NCBI RefSeq assembly: GCF_002874535.1
Contig: NZ_CP025025.1
Location: 4,644,353 to 4,703,454, forward strand
Source of the DNA: Mesobacillus jeotgali
Lineage (GTDB): Bacteria; Bacillota; Bacilli; Bacillales; Cytobacillaceae
DNA: 59,102 nucleotides
Direction: 5' to 3'
A program made the position numbers and the translations under genes. Positions 44,238-53,106 of the stretch are shown here, piece after piece; positions within the stretch are counted from its first letter, which is position 1; the number at the start of each line of letters is the position of its first letter. The notes below the pieces were generated by a model that searched no databases, was not told where the DNA came from, and worked only from the letters and a program-made list of their open reading frames with translations.

Positions 44238-44822
44238 TTACCTTCTATAAATGGCGGCTCCGGTCAGGAAGCCTGCGAGCATGCCAAAGATATGAGCGGT
44301 AATATTGATATTCGACTGGACGAATGTCATAACTACAGCAATAATGGCGATGGTCATAATTGTCTGGGAGTTTTCACGCGACATCATGGCTTTTCGGAAC
44401 ATTATGATAGAAATATAGAAACCGAACAGCCCGAAGATTGCCCCGCTCGAGCCGACATGTGTGTATGTCAGTGGCTCGAGGATCAGCGTAGCGATGTTTG
44501 CGGCGATGCCTGTAGCCAAGTACAGCAGGATGAATTTAGTTTTGCCAAGCAGCTGCTCGAGTGCCGGGGCGAACAGAACGAGTGAGAAACTGTTGAACAG
44601 CATATGCGCAAAACCTGCATGCATGAAAATGGGTGTGACTAGCCGCCAGTACTCCCCGTTCACAACGTACAGGTTCACACCTGCTAAAAGTCCAAACAGG
44701 TATTTACTCGGAAAAATTGGCAATGCCGTCAGCAAGTATAATAAGATATGGATGGTAATGATGATTGAAATAACCGGGTAAAGCCTGATGAAGTCACGCA
44801 AGCTTTCAGTTCTTGTAAACAT
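44238..44822 (-). CDS. rhomboid family intramembrane serine protease
   Basis: A 194-aa, six-helix membrane protease (YdcA position in B. subtilis). The catalytic Ser is in HVGSSGAIFGLFGFY (helix 4) and the His in ITAHIFGMLAGF (helix 6); the Leu-rich L1 loop contains GEYWRLVTPIFMHAGFAHMLFNS, as in the family. GGAGG is five bases before the ATG. It is the only minus-strand gene in this otherwise forward block; substrates unknown. Confidence 0.93.
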   Translation of the reverse strand: MFTRTESLRDFIRLYPVISIIITIHILLYLLTALPIFPSKYLFGLLAGVNLYVVNGEYWRLVTPIFMHAGFAHMLFNSFSLVLFAPALEQLLGKTKFILLYLATGIAANIATLILEPLTYTHVGSSGAIFGLFGFYISIIMFRKAMMSRENSQTIMTIAIIAVVMTFVQSNINITAHIFGMLAGFLTGAAIYRR

Positions 44823-44979
44823 GGAAACCTCCTCGGTCCTCTTTGTCGTGAGGATCGGATATTTGAAAATATAGAGTTCGTTTGCGTAAAAGTCCTAATT
44901 TTAAGGATAGCCCTAATCGGCGAAAGTTGTACACTATTTTCTATGCGGCATTCATCTTTTTTAGAAGGGAACTGAAAAA

Positions 44980-45333
44980 ATGATTATCGGAACGGGAATC
45001 GATATCGTGGAAATTGGCAGGATCCGCAAACTGGTGGAATCACAGCCGCGTTTTCCAGAGCGAGTTTTAACAGAAAAAGAACGAGAAGTTTACAGACAAT
45101 ATAATGAGCGGAGAGGAATTGAATTCCTTGCTGGTCGCTGGGCGGCAAAGGAAGCTTTTTCGAAAGCGAAAGGGACTGGCATCGGCAAGGAATTGTCCTT
45201 CATGGATATCGAAATCGAATCTGACCCGCACGGCCGTCCTATTGTCACGAAGCCTTATATGGAGGGAGTCCACCTCTCGATTTCACACAGTGAACAATAC
45301 GCTATTGCGCAGGTGGTAATCGAAAAAATTTAA
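44980..45333 (+). CDS. acpS: holo-[acyl-carrier-protein] synthase
   Basis: Transfers 4'-phosphopantetheine from CoA to apo-ACP, activating fatty acid synthesis. A 117-aa protein with both signatures: GIDIVEIGRI (Mg-binding Asp near residue 6) and FLAGRWAAKEAFSKAKGTG (Glu near 59). AAGGGAA precedes the ATG. Same gene order as B. subtilis ydcB. Confidence 0.96.
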   Translation: MIIGTGIDIVEIGRIRKLVESQPRFPERVLTEKEREVYRQYNERRGIEFLAGRWAAKEAFSKAKGTGIGKELSFMDIEIESDPHGRPIVTKPYMEGVHLSISHSEQYAIAQVVIEKI

Positions 45334-45524
45334 AGTGCTTGTCAATCTCGGGGGCATATTCGCCCAGGTTGTCTCATATATTCATAATGCAGTAAGGGAG
45401 ACAAGGCTAGGGCGGCGAGAACATGGCTGCACGAAGACTACTCAAGCAATTTTGCAGCCAGTGTCTTATTCCTGTCCTTTCTTTCCCTTTACACGTTTAA
45501 ATGAGACTAAAAGGGGTTGGAAGA

Positions 45525-46538
45525 ATGAAGAAAAGGTTATTGCTGCTTCTCGCCGGGCTCATGGTTATATTTGCTCTGGCTGCCTGCGGGACAAAATCAC
45601 AGGAATCTGTGGTTAAGGAGTTGGATGGAACGCTCGAAGATCTGAAGAGCTACAAGGCTAAGGCAAAGATGACATTGCAAATGGGTACCGAGCCTCAAGT
45701 GTACGATGTGGAGATTTGGCACAAAGATCCGTCATTTTACCGTGTGAACCTAAAGAATGCCCAGAAAGACCAGAGCCAGATGATCCTCAGGAATGAAGAA
45801 GGAGTATTTGTTTTGACGCCTGCCCTTAACAAAAGCTTCAAATTCCAGAGCGACTGGCCGAAAAACAGCAGCCAGGCGTACCTTTACGAATCTTTAATCA
45901 TGGATATCCTCGAGGATAAGCAAGCGAAATTCTCGGCGACGAAGGAACATTATGTGTTCGAAACGAAAACAAGATATCAGAACAACAAAATGCTTCCGAT
46001 CCAGGAAATCAAGCTGAACAAAAAGAGCCTGGCGCCAGTCAGCGTCAAGGTGATGGACCCTGACCGTAATTCGCTCGTTACGGTTGAATTCTCCGATGTG
46101 AAATTCGACGCAAGCTTTGATAAAGATGCGTTTGATATGAAGAAAAACATGACAGGTGCACAGCTTGATGTTCCGGTTATGGCAGAAGGTGAAGACAAGG
46201 AATTCACTGTGAAGTATCCAGTCGCTGAAATCCCTGGCGTGACATTGATTGATGAAAAGGAAATTACGACAGAGAACGGAAAGCGCGTGGTGCTCACATA
46301 TGACGGTGAAAAATCATTCACGCTGATCCAGGAAAAAGCAGACGCAATGCCTGCCATGTCCTCTGCGATCAACATGACTGGAAAGCCTGTCGACCTTGGT
46401 TTCACAATCGGTGCCATGAACGAAACTTCGGTGTCATGGACCCATCTAGGAGTCGATTATATGCTAGCTTCAACAGACCTATCACCAGAAGAATTGGAAA
46501 TGGTGGCTAAATCCGTCCTGGCTGATATGGAAAAATAA
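45525..46538 (+). CDS. outer-membrane-LolA-like lipoprotein (YdcC-like)
   Basis: A 337-aa lipoprotein. Signal peptide with lipobox LAAC (Cys near residue 20), then two regions of beta-sheet with the LolA-like half (YKAKAKMTLQMGTEPQVYDVEIWHKDPSFYRVNL) and a second DUF4367-type half (TFTLIQEKAD-like, IGAMNETSVSWTHLGVDYMLASTDLSPEEL). AAAGGGG lies eight bases before ATG 45525. Its B. subtilis counterpart is sporulation-linked as I recall. Function: probable envelope lipoprotein; nothing more can be said. Confidence 0.8.
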   Translation: MKKRLLLLLAGLMVIFALAACGTKSQESVVKELDGTLEDLKSYKAKAKMTLQMGTEPQVYDVEIWHKDPSFYRVNLKNAQKDQSQMILRNEEGVFVLTPALNKSFKFQSDWPKNSSQAYLYESLIMDILEDKQAKFSATKEHYVFETKTRYQNNKMLPIQEIKLNKKSLAPVSVKVMDPDRNSLVTVEFSDVKFDASFDKDAFDMKKNMTGAQLDVPVMAEGEDKEFTVKYPVAEIPGVTLIDEKEITTENGKRVVLTYDGEKSFTLIQEKADAMPAMSSAINMTGKPVDLGFTIGAMNETSVSWTHLGVDYMLASTDLSPEELEMVAKSVLADMEK

Positions 46539-46549
46539 AATTCCGAATG

Positions 46550-46581
46550 CAGGCTCAGTGTAACCTGGGCCTGTTTTTTTA
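46550..46581 (+). terminator. terminator after ydcC-like gene
   Basis: CAGGCTCAG / CTGGGCCTG stem (one T-G pair), then seven T. Confidence 0.85.
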
Positions 46582-46582
46582 T

Positions 46583-46650
46583 GGGTTAAGGGATAAAAAC
46601 AGATTTTAAGGAATAAAATTCGAGTTTTAAGGAATTCGGAATAAAGAGTG
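46583..46650. repeat. short array G: three ~21-bp direct repeats
   Basis: TTAAGGGATAAAA, TTAAGGAATAAAA and TTAAGGAATTCGG begin at 46586, 46606 and 46627 (20-21 bp spacing), about 150 bp upstream of alr. Degenerate and only three copies. Confidence 0.5.
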
Positions 46651-46790
46651 CTAGAGCTTAATCCACGTATCTCCGCCTCGAAATTCGGGCTCCAAAAACC
46701 CATATATATTATCCATTTGACATTGAGTTCTTTCGGTTTGATAATAAAACAATATAAATAACGTTCGGATTGAAGGAAGTGGAGTTTTCG

Positions 46791-47948
46791 TTGGAGGAGC
46801 AAGGATTTTTTTACCGTGATACATGGGCGGAGGTTGACCTGGATCGGGTCAAGATGAATGTAAGAGAGATCAAGGGTCATCTGCCTGAGGATGTTGAATT
46901 TATTGCAGTTGTGAAAGCCAATGCTTACGGACACGGGGATTCGCAAGTGGCCGAGGCGGCATTGGAAGCGGGAGCATCAATGCTTGCAGTGGCGTTCATG
47001 GATGAGGCGCTAGCGTTAAGGAAAAAACGGATTACTGCTCCGATTCTCGTGCTTGGGGCAAGCAGACCTGAAGATGTGAATATCGCCGCTGAAGAAGGGA
47101 TCATTCTGACCGTTTTCCAGGAGGAATGGCTGGTAAAAGCGCAGGAAGTATTGAAAAAGGATTCAACTCTTATGCTTCATATAAAAATAGATACAGGAAT
47201 GGGCCGGATCGGGATTAGGTCTATCGAGGAATTGAAGGCAGTTGAAAGACTGATTGAAGAAGATGCGAGATTACAGCTTCACGGGCTATACACCCACTAC
47301 GCGACAGCGGATGAACTGGATGATTCGTATTTTAACAAGCAGCTCGCCTTGTTCAGGGAAATGCTGAGCGCGATGGAAAAGCAGCCTCCGGTCGTCCACA
47401 GCAGCAATAGTGCCGCAGCTTTGATGCACGCAGATGCACAGTTCAACGCTGTAAGAGTAGGGATTGCAATGTACGGACTAGCGCCATCAATGGAAATACA
47501 ACCAGAGTTACCGGTAGATTTGCAGGAGGCATTTACGCTCCATTCGAGGCTCGTGCATGTTAAGAAGCTGGAAAAAGGAGAAAAGGTCAGCTACGGTGCA
47601 ACCTATGAAGCACCAGAAGAAATTTGGGTAGGAACGCTTCCGATTGGGTATGCTGATGGATGGATACGCAGACTTCAGGGCCAGGAAGTACTGGTCGATG
47701 GCAAAAGATCGCCCATCATAGGGCGAATTTGCATGGACCAATGCATGGTGAAGCTTCCGAATGAAGTTCCAGTCGGGACAATCGCGACCCTGATTGGCAG
47801 CCAGGGAGAAGAGACAATCTCGATCAATGAGATTGCCAGCAAGCTAGAAACAATCAACTACGAAGTCCCATGCATCATTTCTTCCAGGGTCCCTCGACTG
47901 TATAGGCAGGACGGCAAAGTAGTCGATTTAAACAATTCGCTGTTATAA
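46791..47948 (+). CDS. alr: alanine racemase
   Basis: PLP enzyme making D-alanine for Ddl and for teichoic acid D-alanylation. A 385-aa fold-type III protein with the PLP lysine in [11 protein letters not shown] (Lys near residue 40), GMGRIGIR near 140, HSSNSAA near 200, the catalytic Tyr in [10 protein letters not shown] (near 265) and [12 protein letters not shown] 46791 (GGAG five to six bases upstream) starts at [17 protein letters not shown], as in B. subtilis; an earlier TTG at 46770 is less well placed. Confidence 0.95.
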   Translation: MEEQGFFYRDTWAEVDLDRVKMNVREIKGHLPEDVEFIAVVKANAYGHGDSQVAEAALEAGASMLAVAFMDEALALRKKRITAPILVLGASRPEDVNIAAEEGIILTVFQEEWLVKAQEVLKKDSTLMLHIKIDTGMGRIGIRSIEELKAVERLIEEDARLQLHGLYTHYATADELDDSYFNKQLALFREMLSAMEKQPPVVHSSNSAAALMHADAQFNAVRVGIAMYGLAPSMEIQPELPVDLQEAFTLHSRLVHVKKLEKGEKVSYGATYEAPEEIWVGTLPIGYADGWIRRLQGQEVLVDGKRSPIIGRICMDQCMVKLPNEVPVGTIATLIGSQGEETISINEIASKLETINYEVPCIISSRVPRLYRQDGKVVDLNNSLL

Positions 47949-48141
47949 GACACAACCAATAATTAACAAACCTGTTCAATTTGGCTAAAAACCTGAATAA
48001 AACACTATTTTTTGGGCGGATAATACAGAAGAATTGCGGATTTATCTTTGCATCTTGCATAAATAGTGATAAGATTAGAAATGGTAGAGAGATAACGAAC
48101 TTAATAATGGTATGTAGTGATGATGGTGGAGGTGTATGTTT

Positions 48142-48423
48142 GTGTCTGAATCCAGCGCAACAACGGAGATTTTGGTAAAGTTACCGCAGCATCTTTTAAG
48201 TGAACTAGATGGATTTGTTAAGCAAGAGAACGTAAACCGCAGCGAATTTATTTATCAGGCAACAAAAATGTTTTTGCGTGAGAAGAAAAAGAGACAAATT
48301 CGTGAATCCATGAGACGTGGCTATATGGAAATGGCCAAAATTAATCTGACCATTGCATCTGAAGCATTTCAAGCAGAATACGAGGCAGAACACACAGTTG
48401 AACGTCTAGTCAGCGGAGGATAA
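48142..48423 (+). CDS. ndoAI: antitoxin EndoAI (MazE family)
   Basis: A 93-aa ribbon-helix-helix antitoxin. The N-terminal RHH segment ([21 protein letters not shown]) binds the operator DNA and the C-terminal [21 protein letters not shown] region masks the toxin, ending VERLVSGG as in the B. subtilis protein. GTG 48142 has GGAGG nine bases upstream; an ATG two codons earlier is too close to it. Confidence 0.93.
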   Translation: MSESSATTEILVKLPQHLLSELDGFVKQENVNRSEFIYQATKMFLREKKKRQIRESMRRGYMEMAKINLTIASEAFQAEYEAEHTVERLVSGG

Positions 48424-48427
48424 TCCT

Positions 48428-48778
48428 TTGATTGTCAAACGTGGTGACGTCTATTTTGCAGACCTATCCCCAGTTGTTGGTTCAGAGCAAGGCGGAGTTC
48501 GCCCTGTCCTGGTCATCCAAAACGACATCGGGAATCGGTTTAGTCCCACAGTCATTATCGCAGCGATCACAGCACAGATCCAAAAAGCCAAGCTTCCAAC
48601 ACATGTAGAAATTGATGCGAAGCGGTACGGTTTTGAACGAGACTCGGTCATCTTATTGGAACAAATACGCACAATTGACAAACAGCGCCTAACCGATAAA
48701 ATTACCCATCTCGATGACGAAATGATGGAAAAAGTGGATGAAGCCCTTCAGGTAAGTTTAGGTCTTATCGAATTCTAA
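48428..48778 (+). CDS. ndoA: mRNA interferase EndoA (MazF family toxin)
   Basis: A 116-aa ribonuclease toxin cutting mRNA (UACAU-type sites in B. subtilis). [33 protein letters not shown] at the start and the [13 protein letters not shown] helix are typical. TTG 48428 has GGAGG eight bases upstream, inside the antitoxin stop region, so translation is coupled. It lies before the rsb operon exactly as in B. subtilis. Confidence 0.95.
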   Translation: MIVKRGDVYFADLSPVVGSEQGGVRPVLVIQNDIGNRFSPTVIIAAITAQIQKAKLPTHVEIDAKRYGFERDSVILLEQIRTIDKQRLTDKITHLDDEMMEKVDEALQVSLGLIEF

Positions 48779-48787
48779 ATGAACAGC

Positions 48788-48812
48788 ACGCTCTTTAAAG
48801 AGCGTTTTTTTG
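48788..48812 (+). terminator. terminator after mazEF
   Basis: ACGCTCTTT / AAAGAGCGT perfect palindrome followed by seven T. Confidence 0.85.
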
Positions 48813-48884
48813 TAACCGAACACCTGGCCTGCCAGCAGGCCTTATACATAACCATAAAATAAAAACGGATGTTTTCCTGTGTGG

Positions 48885-48916
48885 AGAGGCAAGCTTAGCG
48901 GCATGTCTCTTTTTTA
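48885..48916 (+). terminator. second terminator downstream of mazEF
   Basis: AGAGGCAAGC pairs with GGCATGTCTCT (one mismatch and one G-T), followed by six T. It sits 75 bp past the first terminator, with a GGCCTGC / GCAGGCC palindrome between them. The duplicated stop isolates the rsb operon from mazEF, or ends an unseen short RNA. Confidence 0.6.
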
Positions 48917-48949
48917 GTTGCCCGGGATGATTGGGCTGGTTATGGAAGT

Positions 48950-49348
48950 AAAAAGCTGGGGTTGTGTGACAGGTTCGCCCGGGAAAGCGGAAAAGCTGTC
49001 AAGAAAAGCTCGGAATCGTGACAGGTTTGGCGGGGAAAGTGGAAAAGCTGTCAAGAAAAGCTCGGAATCGTGACAGGTTTGTCTGTGAAAGTGGAAAAGC
49101 TGTCAAGAAAAGCCCGGAATCGTGACAGGTATGGTTGTGAAAGTGGAAAAGCTGTCAAGAAAAGCCCGGAATTAAGACAGGTTCGCCCGGGAAAGCGGAA
49201 AAGCTGTCAAGAAAAGCTCGGAATCGTGACAGGTTTGGCTGTGAAAGCGGAAAAGCTGTCAAGAAAAGCCCGGAATTAAGACAGGTTCGCCGGGAAAAGT
49301 GGAAAAGCTGTCAAGAAAAGCTCGGAATCGTGACAGGTAACTCGCCTG
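48950..49348. repeat. 52-bp tandem repeat array B (7 full units and one partial)
   Basis: TGACAGG or AGACAGG begins at 48967, 49019, 49071, 49123, 49175, 49227, 49279 and 49331: seven consecutive exact 52 bp intervals. Each unit has TGACAGGTT, a GC-rich middle (CGCCCGGGAAAGCGG or GGCTGTGAAAGTGG), AAAAGCTGTCA and the linker AGAAAAGCTCGGAATCG. The inverted arms TGACAG / CTGTCA and AAGAAA are those of array A, 49 kb away, while the middles are different. It separates mazEF from the rsb operon. Confidence 0.93.
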
Positions 49349-49568
49349 ACATAAAAGGGAAGATGCTAATCGCACTTCCTTAACCAGCACAAGAATTTAA
49401 AGCAATAAAATTGAATCCAAGAAAAAAGGAATAATAAGAATATCCGTCATGCAATATCCGTTGAATCCTGTCGATAAGTTGATTTTATTTGACGAAAGAA
49501 AACTGTTATCATTAAATGGAGATATATAATCTGGATTTTATGAATATTTATTTACAGTTTTAAAATTG

Positions 49569-49594
49569 GTTTACAATTGGACGGAATAGGGTAA
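49569..49594 (+). promoter_or_regulatory. sigma-B-type promoter upstream of rsbR
   Basis: GTTTAC, 14-bp spacer, GGGTAA fits the sigma-B consensus (GTTTaa-N12-15-GGGtAt). Spacing and -10 are identical to the rsbV promoter at 52240-52265. It lies 36 bp before the rsbR start. An overlapping sigma-A-like TTTACA is also present, so use by sigma-B is inferred. Confidence 0.6.
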
Positions 49595-49630
49595 TGTAAA
49601 ATTTTGTTGTGATAGAATGGGGAGGATGAA

Positions 49631-50464
49631 ATGAATAAAATAATTTCAAATTACATCCAGGCTCACAAGCAAGAGATCCTGGATCAATGGATAGATAGGA
49701 CAAAGGAAGAAGCGGATGATCGGGTAATCCGTCTTGTATCGGATCGGGTTTTTCAATCTACGAGCAAGGAATTCATCGACCTCATTATCTCGAATTTTAA
49801 AGGCACGAGTGAAGAGTATAATGAAAGGCTGACTGATTTCGCTGAAAAAGTTGTCAGGCTTGGCTGGCCGTTGACGTTTGTCACGAAAGGTCTTCATACC
49901 TTTAATTTGATTGTTTTTGAAGGTATGCAGAAAGAAGGCGTCGTAACCCAGGAGAATCAGATGGACATTGTATACGAGTTTGACCGCTGGGCAACTCCTA
50001 TGAATAATGAAATCGTCAGCGTATATTCATCAACATGGGAAAGAACAGTTTCCCTCCAGAAAATTGCCTTGCAGGAGCTTTCGGCTCCGCTCATTCCAGT
50101 GTTTGAGGGAATTACAGTAATGCCATTAGTCGGTACGATTGATACCGAGCGGGCAAAGCAAATCATGGAAAACCTGCTTAAAGGTGCGGTGAAACACCGT
50201 TCCGAGGTGGTCCTGATTGATATTACAGGAGTACCTGTCGTAGATACGATGGTTGCCCACCATATTATCCAGGCAGCAGATGCTGTCAGGCTCATTGGTG
50301 CCAAGTGCATGCTCGTAGGGATCCGTCCTGAAATTGCGCAGACCATCGTGAACCTGGGCATTGACCTGAACCAGTTTACAACGAAGAATAACTTGAAAAA
50401 AGGAATTGAAGCAGCTCTTGAGCTGACAAATAAAAAAATCGTTTCATTGGAGGGAGCAAAGTGA
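49631..50464 (+). CDS. rsbRA: stressosome protein RsbRA
   Basis: Scaffold of the stressosome that holds RsbT until stress. A 277-aa protein with a helical non-heme-globin-like N-terminus (residues 1-145) and a C-terminal STAS domain (about 155-270: [45 protein letters not shown] with the phospho-acceptor Thr near 205). GGGGAGG precedes the ATG. First gene of an eight-gene operon; the next start overlaps the stop. Confidence 0.95.
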   Translation: MNKIISNYIQAHKQEILDQWIDRTKEEADDRVIRLVSDRVFQSTSKEFIDLIISNFKGTSEEYNERLTDFAEKVVRLGWPLTFVTKGLHTFNLIVFEGMQKEGVVTQENQMDIVYEFDRWATPMNNEIVSVYSSTWERTVSLQKIALQELSAPLIPVFEGITVMPLVGTIDTERAKQIMENLLKGAVKHRSEVVLIDITGVPVVDTMVAHHIIQAADAVRLIGAKCMLVGIRPEIAQTIVNLGIDLNQFTTKNNLKKGIEAALELTNKKIVSLEGAK

Positions 50465-50817
50465 GAATACCTATCCTAAAGCTGGATGATTGTCTGTTGG
50501 TTTCCATACAATGGGAGCTGGATGACCAGACTGCGCTTCAATTTCAAGAGGACTTGCTCCACAAAATTCATGAGACAAGTGCCAATGGAGTTGTCATTGA
50601 TCTAACCTCAATTGACTTCATTGACTCTTTCATCGCAAAGGTCCTTGGGGATGTAATCAATATGTCCAAGCTCATGGGTGCGATTGTAGTCATTACCGGA
50701 ATCCAGCCTGCTGTTGCCATAACGCTAATTGAATTAGGGATCGGCCTTGATGATGTCCTGACTGCATTAGATTTAGAAAAAGGTTTGGAGAAATTACAAC
50801 AGGAATTGGGGGAATAG
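50461..50817 (+). CDS. rsbS: stressosome protein RsbS
   Basis: A 118-aa single STAS domain protein forming the stressosome core with RsbR. The phosphorylated Ser lies in [14 protein letters not shown] near residue 59. GTG 50461 overlaps the rsbRA stop, with GGAGG seven bases upstream. Phosphorylated by RsbT on stress, after which RsbT is released to activate RsbU. Confidence 0.95.
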   Translation: MRIPILKLDDCLLVSIQWELDDQTALQFQEDLLHKIHETSANGVVIDLTSIDFIDSFIAKVLGDVINMSKLMGAIVVITGIQPAVAITLIELGIGLDDVLTALDLEKGLEKLQQELGE

Positions 50818-50821
50818 GTGA

Positions 50822-51223
50822 ATGGACATCCAATCCTGCGTTACGATCATAAACGAATGGGACATCGTCGCAGCACGCCAGCTTGGCCGGAATGTTGCGA
50901 AAGAGCTTGGTTTTGGAACTGTTGACCAGGCGCGAATTACCACCGCCATCAGTGAATTGGCTAGAAACATCTACTTGTACGCCGGCAAAGGGCAGATTTG
51001 CATCGATAAATTATATGACGGCGGTAAAGCGGGATTGCGAATCAACGCAGTGGACAGCGGCCCAGGTATAAAAGAAATACGCCAAGTCATGGAAGATGGC
51101 TTTTCAACATCAGGAGGACTAGGAGCTGGCCTTCCCGGAGTGAAACGTCTAATGGATGAATTCGACATAGACTCAACACCCGGACAAGGAACACAGATCA
51201 AAGCGACTAAATGGCTCCGTTAG
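50822..51223 (+). CDS. rsbT: serine/threonine kinase RsbT
   Basis: A 133-aa GHKL kinase: N box SELARNIYLYA, G1 DSGPGI and G2 GLGAGLPGVKRLMDEF. It phosphorylates RsbS and RsbR, then binds and activates the RsbU phosphatase. The ATG has GGGGG nine bases upstream. Its 3' end overlaps the preferred rsbU leader. Confidence 0.95.
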   Translation: MDIQSCVTIINEWDIVAARQLGRNVAKELGFGTVDQARITTAISELARNIYLYAGKGQICIDKLYDGGKAGLRINAVDSGPGIKEIRQVMEDGFSTSGGLGAGLPGVKRLMDEFDIDSTPGQGTQIKATKWLR

Positions 51224-51234
51224 GGGGAAAAAGT

Positions 51235-52245
51235 ATGGATTTCCGAGAAATGATGGAATCAAAGTATCGGGATATTCTTGACAATTATATAAAAGAGCAA
51301 TCAGAACAAGCATTGTATGCAGGGCAGAAATTCAGCCGGAAGTCGATTGAACACAAAATCGCGCCGGAAGAAATCATCAGCGTGCATAAAAGCTTGCTTC
51401 TTGAAATGTATCCTGAACTGCCGGAAGATATTATGCATTCCTTTGATATCCTCCTTGAGGTGATGATTGGCTATGGAATTGCTTATCGAGAGCATCAAAG
51501 CTTAAGGCATCAGCAAGAGGAGCTAAGATCAGAGATGGAGATTGCCGCCAATGTTCAGCAAACCTTGCTTGGTACGAAAATCCCGATTGTGCCTGGGATT
51601 GATATCGGGGCAATAAGTGTTCCGGCTAAACATATGAACGGTGATTACTTCCATTTTGTCCAGGATGAGAACAATAATATCAGTGTAGCAATCGCCGATG
51701 TCATTGGGAAAGGGATTCCAGCAGCACTTTGTATGTCCATGATCAAGTATGCGATGGACAGCCTGCCAGAAAACCGGCTCGATCCGAGCAGCATCCTGGA
51801 AAACCTGAACAGAGTTGTTGAGCAGAATGTTGATCCAAGCATGTTCATCACGATGTTCTACGGAATGTTCAATCCTTCCAATAATATCTTCTATTATGCA
51901 TCCGCAGGGCATGAGCCTGGCTTCTATTACGATTCCAAAAAGAAGGAATTCTCAGAGTTGGTCGCAAGAGGCTTACTATTAGGAGTGGACAAGCGGACGA
52001 AGTATACCCAGTATGAGAAAGAAATACTTCCTGGGGATATGGTGATCCTGATGTCTGACGGAGTAACAGAATGCAGGACAGAAGAAGGTTTCATCGAAAA
52101 GGAAACATTAATCGGATATATAAATAAATATATTCACTTAAATGCTCAGGAAATTGTCAATAATATCTTTAGGGAACTTGAAAAACTTCAGCATTTCCAA
52201 TTGCGTGATGATTTTACCTTAATCATTTTGAAAAGAGATGTTTAA
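51235..52245 (+). CDS. rsbU: PP2C-type phosphatase RsbU
   Basis: A 336-aa protein whose N-terminal helical domain (residues 1-85, binding RsbT) precedes a coiled linker and a PPM phosphatase domain (SGDY-like NGDYFHFV, IADVIGKGIPAAL, ASAGHEPGF, and MSDGVTECR for metal binding). It dephosphorylates RsbV. ATG 51235 (AGGGGG upstream) starts at MDFREMMESKY, as in B. subtilis; an upstream ATG at 51211 lies in rsbT. Confidence 0.95.
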   Translation: MDFREMMESKYRDILDNYIKEQSEQALYAGQKFSRKSIEHKIAPEEIISVHKSLLLEMYPELPEDIMHSFDILLEVMIGYGIAYREHQSLRHQQEELRSEMEIAANVQQTLLGTKIPIVPGIDIGAISVPAKHMNGDYFHFVQDENNNISVAIADVIGKGIPAALCMSMIKYAMDSLPENRLDPSSILENLNRVVEQNVDPSMFITMFYGMFNPSNNIFYYASAGHEPGFYYDSKKKEFSELVARGLLLGVDKRTKYTQYEKEILPGDMVILMSDGVTECRTEEGFIEKETLIGYINKYIHLNAQEIVNNIFRELEKLQHFQLRDDFTLIILKRDV

Positions 52246-52265
52246 TCGGGTTCCAAACCGGGTAA
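52240..52265 (+). promoter_or_regulatory. sigma-B promoter of rsbV-rsbW-sigB-rsbX
   Basis: GTTTAA, 14-bp spacer, GGGTAA. The -35 overlaps the rsbU stop codon and the start of rsbV follows 38 bp later. This is the internal autoregulatory promoter known from B. subtilis. Confidence 0.88.
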
Positions 52266-52303
52266 ATCAAAAGAGCAATTGAATTGTAAAGGGTGGGTCA
52301 TTT

Positions 52304-52636
52304 ATGAATATTTCGATAGATGTTAAAGAAACAGAATCAAAGTTAGCAGTTAAAGTAAGCGGCGAAATTGATGCATATACAGCTCCGCAGCTTCGTGAAA
52401 AGCTTTTCCCTTTGTCTGAAAAAGAGGGCGTAAATATGGTTGTAGACCTTTCTGAAGTCAATTATATGGATAGTACCGGGCTTGGAGTGTTTGTAGGAGT
52501 ATTCAAGAACGTCCGTGCGCATGACGGTGAATTTAAAATCGTTGGGTTGTCCGAACGTTTGCAGAGACTTTTCGAAATCACCGGCTTGGCCGATATTATC
52601 GATATAAACAGCCAGATTGAGGGTGGAGTGCAATGA
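52304..52636 (+). CDS. rsbV: anti-anti-sigma factor RsbV
   Basis: A 110-aa STAS protein. The phospho-acceptor Ser is in NYMDSTGLGVFVG near residue 57. Dephosphorylated RsbV captures RsbW and frees sigma-B. GGTGGG lies upstream of ATG 52304. The stop overlaps the rsbW start. Confidence 0.96.
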   Translation: MNISIDVKETESKLAVKVSGEIDAYTAPQLREKLFPLSEKEGVNMVVDLSEVNYMDSTGLGVFVGVFKNVRAHDGEFKIVGLSERLQRLFEITGLADIIDINSQIEGGVQ

Positions 52637-53106
52637 ACCAGTCATTTGACTATATTGAAATGAAAATTCCGGCTAAACCAGAGTTCGTCGGTGTCATTCG
52701 TTTGACCCTGTCTGGTATTGCTAGCCGTATGGGTTTTTCCTACGACGAGATTGAAGATTTGAAAATTGCTACGAGTGAAGCTTGTACGAACGCTGTACAG
52801 CATGCATATCAAAACAATGAGAACGGCGAGGTCATCATAGGTTTCGGATTATATGAAGACAAGCTTGAAGTGATGGTTGCGGATAACGGCCAGAGCTTTG
52901 ATTTCCATTCAGCGCGCCAGGGACTTGGCCCTTATGATCAGAATAGTTCAGTAGAATTCCTTCGCGAAGGAGGCTTGGGACTGTATCTGATCGAAACCTT
53001 GATGGACGAGGTTCGAATCCATCACAAAGAGGGCGTCACGGTCTTTATGACCAAGTACCGAGAAGGAGAGCAGGTGGAGAGAGATGCAGAGACAATCTCA
53101 ACCTAA
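52633..53106 (+). CDS. rsbW: anti-sigma-B factor and kinase RsbW
   Basis: A 157-aa GHKL protein kinase binding either sigma-B or RsbV. N box SEACTNAVQHAY (near residue 50), G1 DNGQSFD, and G2 GGLGLYLIETLMDEV are intact. Phosphorylates RsbV. It overlaps rsbV by 4 bp and sigB by 23 bp. Confidence 0.96.
   Translation: MNQSFDYIEMKIPAKPEFVGVIRLTLSGIASRMGFSYDEIEDLKIATSEACTNAVQHAYQNNENGEVIIGFGLYEDKLEVMVADNGQSFDFHSARQGLGPYDQNSSVEFLREGGLGLYLIETLMDEVRIHHKEGVTVFMTKYREGEQVERDAETIST

Noticed and set aside
45335-45616. 93-codon frame between acpS and the ydcC-like gene
   Set aside because: Runs out of frame into the lipoprotein signal peptide, no ribosome site, no family.
49070-49279. 69-codon frame in array B
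   Set aside because: Consists only of 52 bp repeat units read in changing phase; no start signal.
1-49348. CRISPR array
   Set aside because: Repeats have no unique spacers: the entire 51-52 bp unit is repeated, and no cas gene is nearby.
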